A program made the translations under genes and the position numbers. This document shows, piece after piece, positions 59,127-64,000 of a stretch of 64,000 nt of DNA. The stretch is taken from positions 1-64,000 of the forward strand of contig CAZTDR010000001.1 of assembly GCA_964612855.1 (NCBI GenBank). Reading direction: 5' to 3'. The notes beneath the pieces are model-generated. The model saw only the letters and a list, made by a program, of their open reading frames with translations. It had not been told where the DNA came from and made no database searches. Every line of letters begins with the position of its first letter. Positions within the stretch are counted from its first letter, which is position 1. The DNA is from DATIJJ01 sp964612855 (GTDB lineage Bacteria; Pseudomonadota; Gammaproteobacteria; DSM-16500).

Positions 59127-59142
59127 TGGCACAAAAATTGCA
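59127..59142 (+). promoter_or_regulatory. Sigma-54 promoter of flgI
   Basis: TGGCACAAAAATTGCA is a perfect match to TGGCAC-N5-TTGCA. It begins 15 bases after the rpoN stop and lies 37 bases before the flgI ATG. The flgIJ genes should be driven by it. Confidence 0.9.
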
Positions 59143-59178
59143 AGGCATTCATTAGGCTTCACCAAAAGGTCATACACT

Positions 59179-60357
59179 ATGTGCCTAACCCAAAAGATAG
59201 TTACTTTTTGTTGCCTGATGCTTTTGATGACAGCGGCATTTCCCGCACGCATCAAAGATATCACAACGTTGGCCGGTGTGCGTGAAAATCAGCTCGTTGG
59301 TTACGGATTAGTGGTAGGGCTAGATGGCACGGGAGATAAAACCAATCAAGTCCCTTTTACCAACCAAACCTTTCAAAATATGTTGTTAGCATTTGGTATC
59401 CATATTCCTGTGAATGCGGCGACCCAGTTAAAAAACGTGGCGGCAGTCGCTATTAGCACCAATTTGCCACCTTTTGCTCGAATAGGGCAAAAAATTGATA
59501 TTACTGTTTCTTCACTCGGCAATGCGACCAGCTTACGTGGCGGTAATTTATTGATGGCGCCGTTAAAAGGAGCCGATGGTAAAGTTTACGCCATTGCACA
59601 AGGTAACGTCGTAGTCTCTGGATTTGGTGCCCAAGGCGCAGATGGTTCGAAAGTGACCGTGAACAGTATTGCTACTGGCAGCATTCCCGATGGCGCCACT
59701 GTTGAAAATGTCATTAATATGCCCTTTGTCCAAAATGGCATTATTACCTTTGAATTATCGCAACCCGATTTCACGACCGCCATTCGGGTGGAAGAAGCGA
59801 TCAATAAAAATTTCGGCAGTAAAGTTGCTCGAGCACAAGATCCTGGCGCGGTATCCGTTAAAATTGGTCATATGATTAATGAAACGAATTATCGCGCGCT
59901 GGGCTATAAAGGTGAAATGACTGTTCAGCCGAATGAGGAAGCAGAAAAGCGTCGTTATGTTCCTTTAATAGCGCGCATAGAAAATATCGAATTGAATCCG
60001 GCTGAAATTGCGGCACGTGTCATCGTCAATTCCAGAACAGGAACGATTGTCATTGGGCGTAATGTGACGATCGCACCTGTCGCCGTCTCACATGGTAATC
60101 TTTCTGTGATTATCACAGAAAGGCCTTATGTGAGTCAGCCACAAGGCTTTTCACGCGGTCGAACGGTGACAGGCAGCGCGTCTGATATTAGTGTGAATCA
60201 ACAAGCCAATCGCGCCTTTGTGTTTGCACCGGGGCCGTCATTAAATGATGTAGTGGAAGCTATCAATCGTGTTGGGGCCGCACCGGGTGATTTGATCGCC
60301 ATTTTAGAAGCGATCAAAGCAGCGGGTGCATTGAATGCAGAGCTCAATGTAATTTAA
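59179..60357 (+). CDS. flgI: Flagellar P-ring protein FlgI
   Basis: FlgI forms the periplasmic P-ring around the rod. A signal peptide (MCLTQKIVTFCCLMLLMTAAFPA) is followed by RIKDITTLAGVRENQLVGYGLVVGLDGTGDKT, the family signature, and a C-terminal LNDVVEAINRVGAAPGDLIAILEAIKAAGALNAEL. The 392 residues are close to usual. It has its own sigma-54 promoter and is separate from flgH. Confidence 0.97.
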   Translation: MCLTQKIVTFCCLMLLMTAAFPARIKDITTLAGVRENQLVGYGLVVGLDGTGDKTNQVPFTNQTFQNMLLAFGIHIPVNAATQLKNVAAVAISTNLPPFARIGQKIDITVSSLGNATSLRGGNLLMAPLKGADGKVYAIAQGNVVVSGFGAQGADGSKVTVNSIATGSIPDGATVENVINMPFVQNGIITFELSQPDFTTAIRVEEAINKNFGSKVARAQDPGAVSVKIGHMINETNYRALGYKGEMTVQPNEEAEKRRYVPLIARIENIELNPAEIAARVIVNSRTGTIVIGRNVTIAPVAVSHGNLSVIITERPYVSQPQGFSRGRTVTGSASDISVNQQANRAFVFAPGPSLNDVVEAINRVGAAPGDLIAILEAIKAAGALNAELNVI

Positions 60358-60366
60358 GAAGGTGAT

Positions 60367-61269
60367 ATGGATAAAATTGCTTATGACACGCGAATCTATA
60401 CGGATCTTCAAGGCTTGAAACGCTTGCAGTACGAAAAAGATGGCGTGGCCGCAAAAAAAGAAGTTTCACAACAATTTGAATCCTTGTTCATGCAAATGGT
60501 TTTCCACAGTATGCGTGATGCGAATAAGGCATTAGCCAGTGATCTTTTTGGCGGTCAACAAATGGAAATGTATCAAGATATGTTTGATAAACAATTATCA
60601 CTCATGTTGCCCAAAGGTGGTTTGGGGTTAGCAGAATTAATAGAAAAAAATATTGATCAAATGCAGCAAATACCGCCTGAGTTGGCAGCGGATCACCAAG
60701 TTACAACATCACCTTCTGTTTCATCATCGCAAGAAACGCCGGTAGAAGTTGCTTCTTCTCAGTCAAAAAAATTTACAACAGCAGGCGATTTCATTAAAAA
60801 ATTATGGTCGTCAGCAAAATTAGCAGCGAAAGCGATTGGCGCGCCTCCTGAGCTATTATTGGCTCAAGCCGCGTTGGAAACAAACTGGGGAAAAAGTATT
60901 TTGCCTCAGGGCGAAAAGGGTTCTAGCCATAATCTTTTTAATATTAAAGCGGGCAGTAACTGGTCCAATAAAACCACGCAAGTGGCGAGCTTAGAGCAGC
61001 GCAATGGTATCTTAGTTAAAGAAAAATCAGACTTTAGAAGCTATGACTCGTATGACGAAAGTTTTGCGGATTATGTCCATTTATTGAAAGAAAACGATCG
61101 TTATAAAAATGCGCTAACCAAAGCAGAAAATCCTCGGCAATTTACAGAAGCCTTGCAAGCTGCAGGTTATGCGACCGATGAAAATTATGCCCAAAAAATC
61201 ATGAAAATCTATTCTAGTCAAAGTTTCAAAGACTTAGTGGCGGATGTAAAAGAGATTGAACCGATGTAG
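60367..61269 (+). CDS. flgJ: Flagellar rod-assembly protein and peptidoglycan hydrolase FlgJ
   Basis: FlgJ caps the rod and cuts peptidoglycan for its passage. The N-terminal rod-binding domain has QQFESLFMQMVFHSMRDANKALASDLFGGQQMEMYQDMFDKQL. A Ser/Gln linker leads to a C-terminal glucosaminidase-type domain (LLLAQAALETNWGKSILP with the catalytic Glu, then NLFNIKAGSNWSNKTT and YATDENYAQKIMKI). The 300 residues are the bifunctional form typical of gammaproteobacteria. Confidence 0.95.
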   Translation: MDKIAYDTRIYTDLQGLKRLQYEKDGVAAKKEVSQQFESLFMQMVFHSMRDANKALASDLFGGQQMEMYQDMFDKQLSLMLPKGGLGLAELIEKNIDQMQQIPPELAADHQVTTSPSVSSSQETPVEVASSQSKKFTTAGDFIKKLWSSAKLAAKAIGAPPELLLAQAALETNWGKSILPQGEKGSSHNLFNIKAGSNWSNKTTQVASLEQRNGILVKEKSDFRSYDSYDESFADYVHLLKENDRYKNALTKAENPRQFTEALQAAGYATDENYAQKIMKIYSSQSFKDLVADVKEIEPM

Positions 61270-61300
61270 GCTAATTAGATGTATTTAAGCATTCCTTTAT

Positions 61301-61327
61301 TTAAGTTTTATGAAAACCCGTTGATAT
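61301..61327 (+). promoter_or_regulatory. Sigma-28 promoter of flgM
   Basis: TTAAGTTT, 11 bases, then GTTGATAT matches the same pattern as the fliC and flgB sites. The flgM ATG is 34 bases on. A FliA-controlled flgM gives the usual feedback loop. Confidence 0.7.
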
Positions 61328-61361
61328 AGTAAGTATGCGTATCTTTTTTTGGAGAAAGAAA

Positions 61362-61649
61362 ATGGTGAATGAAATCAAGCTGGATAAACCCATTGTGCCA
61401 GCCAGCCCATTACAACCAGCGCCTGCTGCTAAATTACTCACATCAGAGTCAACGAGAGAAGAGGATGTGACTGTCACCAACCATTTAGGAAAATTGATCA
61501 ACTTGCTGGGGAAGGATGATACGGCCTCAGATGAAAGCGCACGAGTAGCCTCGACTCGACATTTAATTGAATCGGGTCAATACCAGGTAGATGTAAATAC
61601 ATTATCAGAAAAACTGTTGAATAGTGGATTATTGACTTCAGGTGATTAA
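61362..61649 (+). CDS. flgM: Anti-sigma-28 factor FlgM
   Basis: FlgM binds FliA until hook completion, then leaves through the export gate. The 95 residues have a disordered Pro/Ala-rich N-terminus and the FliA-binding C-terminus ARVASTRHLIESGQYQVDVNTLSEKLL. GGAGAAAG lies before the ATG at 61362. The longer frame to 61335 has no ribosome site. Confidence 0.9.
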   Translation: MVNEIKLDKPIVPASPLQPAPAAKLLTSESTREEDVTVTNHLGKLINLLGKDDTASDESARVASTRHLIESGQYQVDVNTLSEKLLNSGLLTSGD

Positions 61650-61651
61650 TT

Positions 61652-62065
61652 ATGCCAAATAACATGGATAGTGCGTTTTTATCGGCAATTAAGGAAATGT
61701 TGCGCTGTTGTAAAGAAATACAACTTTTATTGCGCAATGACAAAGATTATTTTAGCAAAAATCAGTTGACCCATGTCGATAACAGTAATCAAAAAAAAGC
61801 AGAATTGCTTCACCAGTTAAATAGCTTAACGACGCAACTTAGTTCTGACCATCAATCAGCTTCCATGTGGAATAAGCTGCAACAAACTCAGCAAGATTTA
61901 TTGCAAGAGTTAAAGACAGAAATATTAGCGTGCTATCAATATCTGATGGTGAACAGTGGTATTGTTTTTGCTAATTTACAGCAGCTAAAAGATATATGGG
62001 ACAAATTGCTAGCGTGTAAACCCAAAGAGCCTATCTATGATCGCAATGGTGTGATCGAAGAATAA
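61652..62065 (+). CDS. flgN: Flagellar export chaperone FlgN
   Basis: FlgN escorts FlgK and FlgL to the export gate. The 137 residues form a long helical hairpin (AIKEMLRCCKEIQLLLRNDKDYF and KAELLHQLNSLTTQLSS). The place directly after flgM is typical. A second ATG 12 bases inside is possible. Confidence 0.86.
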   Translation: MPNNMDSAFLSAIKEMLRCCKEIQLLLRNDKDYFSKNQLTHVDNSNQKKAELLHQLNSLTTQLSSDHQSASMWNKLQQTQQDLLQELKTEILACYQYLMVNSGIVFANLQQLKDIWDKLLACKPKEPIYDRNGVIEE

Positions 62066-62135
62066 TTTTAATAAATTCTTGTGGAGTTTTAGCTCGTAGA
62101 ACAAAAAATTAATGCATTAAAAAAGAGAGGTTCAG

Positions 62136-62864
62136 ATGGATAGGATAAAAAATTATTTCCTAAAAGGTATGTTTCTCTTTGTTTTTTTGATGGCGAACTC
62201 TGCCAGTTTTGCAGCAACCACTGCAAGTAATTTTGAAGCGGTTGAAAATCTCAAAACAATAGCTAAAAATTTTATTGAAAAGAATGTGTCACTTGGAGCC
62301 GATGAAAAGTTAGAAGTTCAAGTGAATCAAACCGATTCAATGTTGTCGTTGGCTGCTTGTGGCCAGCCACTTGAAGCCACGTTTCCGGGGGACGCTAATA
62401 TTAACCAAATTACGGCAGTTGAAGTGCGCTGTCAGGGTGAGCAAGCGTGGAGGACGATGGTGCCTGTGAATGTCACCATTTTTGCAAAAGTATTAGTTGC
62501 CAAACGGACTATGCCAGCCAATACGACGATCACGGAGGAAGATTTAGATTATGCTCTATTTGATCGAAATCGACTCTATAATGGTTATTTTCAAGATAAA
62601 AACACAACGGTTGGACAAGTCACCAATCAAGTTGTTTTATCAGGTGTCGTATTGAATGCGAAAAATATTCAAAAACCTATTTTAATTTACAAAAATCAAG
62701 TGATTGATCTGGTTGCTCGAAATAATGCAATTACTGTCACCATGAAAGGGATAGCAAAAATGGATGGGCGATTAAATGAAACGATCAAAGCATTTAATCC
62801 TTCATCCAAGCACACGCTGGATGCAATAGTCATGGATTCGAACCGAGCAGAAGTTGTGTCTTAA
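62136..62864 (+). CDS. flgA: Flagellar P-ring assembly chaperone FlgA
   Basis: FlgA is a periplasmic chaperone for FlgI. A signal peptide spans residues 1-25 (FLFVFLMANSASFA before the cleavage site). The SAF domain includes VLVAKRTMPANTTITEEDLDY and the C-terminal part ends VVLNAKNIQKPILIYKNQVI and further. The 242 residues are normal. GAGAGG precedes the start. Confidence 0.92.
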   Translation: MDRIKNYFLKGMFLFVFLMANSASFAATTASNFEAVENLKTIAKNFIEKNVSLGADEKLEVQVNQTDSMLSLAACGQPLEATFPGDANINQITAVEVRCQGEQAWRTMVPVNVTIFAKVLVAKRTMPANTTITEEDLDYALFDRNRLYNGYFQDKNTTVGQVTNQVVLSGVVLNAKNIQKPILIYKNQVIDLVARNNAITVTMKGIAKMDGRLNETIKAFNPSSKHTLDAIVMDSNRAEVVS

Positions 62865-62886
62865 TCGTTAAAGGTGGTACACAAAC

Positions 62887-63795
62887 ATGCTGGTGCTTTT
62901 CGGCTATTTGATCGTAATATTATCTGTATTTGGTGGCTATTCGCTATCAGGGGGTAGTTTGTATGCACTTTTTCAACCCTTTGAATTATTAATTATTGGC
63001 GGTGCAGCACTCGGAACTTTTATTATTGGTAACAACCCCAAAGTCATCAAATCCTCGATTCGTGCGACGTTTTCTACCCTAAAAGGAAATAATTACTCAC
63101 GAAAATTCTATGTGGAATTATTATCACTTTATTTTGAACTGACCAATAAAATTCGCAAAGACGGTGTACTTTCTATCGAAGGCGATATAGAAAACTGCAA
63201 AGAAAGCCCACTTTTTAGCAAGTATCAGTTGATTGTTAAAGAAGAAAAAATTACTGAGTTTATTTGTGATCATCTGCGATTGATAGTAACGGGGCGAGTT
63301 GATCATTTGCAGTTGGAACAATTGATGGATCAAGATATTGAAACAACACAAAGTGAAGGGGAACTACCTATTACAGCGATTATGAAGGTCGCCGATAGTT
63401 TGCCCGCTTTTGGTATTGTGGCAGCCGTGATGGGTGTTGTAACAACGATGCAAATGATTGGAGGTCCACCTGAAGAATTAGGCCATCACGTAGCAAAAGC
63501 ATTGGTCGGTACTTTTTTGGGTGTATTAATTGGTTATGGATTCACCGCACCTATTGCGGGCATATTGGAAAATCGATTGCATGCACAAGTGACTATCCTT
63601 CAATCCATCAAAGTGGTTTTGTTAGCCTCCGTGCATAATCTTGCTCCGAGTATCGCGGTAGAATTTGCACGAAAAGTATTATATTCCGCAGAACGACCCT
63701 CCAGCAGTGAATTGGAAATTTTGTTGAAGGAGGTGAAGGCTGGAAAAAATAATAAAACAGATAAAAAAGATACCAAAGAAGCCGAGCCAGGGTAG
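62887..63795 (+). CDS. motA: Flagellar motor stator protein MotA
   Basis: MotA is the stator subunit that turns proton (or sodium) flow into torque. The 302 residues contain four membrane segments: two at the start (about 5-50) and two at about 170-220, with ADSLPAFGIVAAVMGVV carrying the conserved Pro. The cytoplasmic loop has the basic/acidic residues that face FliG. The C-terminal tail is Lys/Asp rich. motB follows after 15 bases. Confidence 0.95.
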   Translation: MLVLFGYLIVILSVFGGYSLSGGSLYALFQPFELLIIGGAALGTFIIGNNPKVIKSSIRATFSTLKGNNYSRKFYVELLSLYFELTNKIRKDGVLSIEGDIENCKESPLFSKYQLIVKEEKITEFICDHLRLIVTGRVDHLQLEQLMDQDIETTQSEGELPITAIMKVADSLPAFGIVAAVMGVVTTMQMIGGPPEELGHHVAKALVGTFLGVLIGYGFTAPIAGILENRLHAQVTILQSIKVVLLASVHNLAPSIAVEFARKVLYSAERPSSSELEILLKEVKAGKNNKTDKKDTKEAEPG

Positions 63796-63810
63796 TCGAG
63801 GTTAATTATT

Positions 63811-64000
63811 ATGAGCGAAGATAATAATAAACTGTTTATTATCAGACGCGTTAAAAAAGTCAAAAAAGGCGGGCATCATGGTGGCTCATGGAAAATTGCC
63901 TATGCCGATTTTGTTACCGCAATGATGACCTTTTTTTTGTTGATGTGGTTACTTTCTATGATGAACAAATATCAATTAGAAGGTATCGCTGAATATTTTA
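63811..64000 (+). CDS. motB: Flagellar motor stator protein MotB, N-terminal part
   Basis: MotB anchors the stator to peptidoglycan and carries the ion-binding Asp. The visible 63 residues include HHGGSWKIAYADFVTAMMTFF with the conserved Asp33 and one membrane segment (AMMTFFLLMWLLSMM). The OmpA-like peptidoglycan-binding domain is beyond the window. A basic N-terminus (RRVKKVKKGG) is typical. Confidence 0.94.
   Translation, partial: MSEDNNKLFIIRRVKKVKKGGHHGGSWKIAYADFVTAMMTFFLLMWLLSMMNKYQLEGIAEYF

Noticed and set aside
1..64000. CRISPR array, prophage, integrase or insertion-sequence transposase
   Set aside because: No regularly spaced direct repeats, phage structural genes or transposase-like proteins were seen. 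The repeats are palindromic and non-coding.

Overview
The window comes from an AT-rich gammaproteobacterial chromosome. Gene order suggests Legionellales (Coxiella/Legionella relatives, possibly Aquicella- or Diplorickettsia-like): tRNA-Ser, csrA, lysC, alaS, recX, recA on one strand, followed by pncC/mutS. This is an inference from gene order and protein type, not a database match. A run of ten N inside the threonylcarbamoyl-AMP synthase gene shows that the source is a draft or scaffolded assembly.

Bases 1-24854 are mostly housekeeping genes: csrA, amino-acid and aminoacyl-tRNA functions (lysC, alaS), recombination and mismatch repair (recA, recX, mutS), condensin subunits (scpA, scpB), rluB, tsaC/sua5, a long Thermus/Rickettsia-type isocitrate dehydrogenase, murF, pabB/pabA, a lone parB and a FleQ-like sigma-54 activator. 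Three genes that I cannot assign to any family (near 6.7, 15.1 and 19.5 kb) lie among them. Each has a TTAA-N7-TTAA pair upstream that resembles the PmrA box used in Legionella and Coxiella to control Dot/Icm secretion genes, so they are candidate PmrA-regulated effectors. The spacers are crowded with palindromic dispersed repeats of several families. Some of these supply the stop codon of the neighbouring gene.

Bases 25030-64000 are an almost continuous flagellar island: an FlrC-like activator, fliEFGHIJ, fliQR, flhBA, a GTPase-less flhF remnant, flhG, fliA, a degenerate methyltransferase-like gene, a divergent HAD-type gene, fliK, fliC, fliD, fliS, fliT, a small secreted protein, flgBCDEFGH, flgKL, fliMNOP, rpoN, flgIJ, flgMNA, motA and the start of motB. 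The island encodes its own regulators: sigma-54, two sigma-54 activators, sigma-28 and anti-sigma-28. Matching promoter sequences can be read: four sigma-54 sites (before the FlrC-like gene, flgB and flgI, and one inside flhA) and three sigma-28 sites sharing TTAAGTWT-N11 spacing (before fliC, flgB and flgM). No chemotaxis genes and no fliL are present in the window.

The most unusual points are the flagellar regulation and placement proteins. FlhF is reduced to its N-terminal domain. FlhG lacks the usual FlhF-activating motif. The FleQ-like protein has lost the three c-di-GMP contact residues known from Pseudomonas. The FlrC-like protein has no receiver domain and carries GAFTNA in place of GAFTGA. 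FlhB carries NPAH in place of NPTH. Finally, rpoN sits inside the flagellar operon rather than in its usual lptB/hpf neighbourhood.
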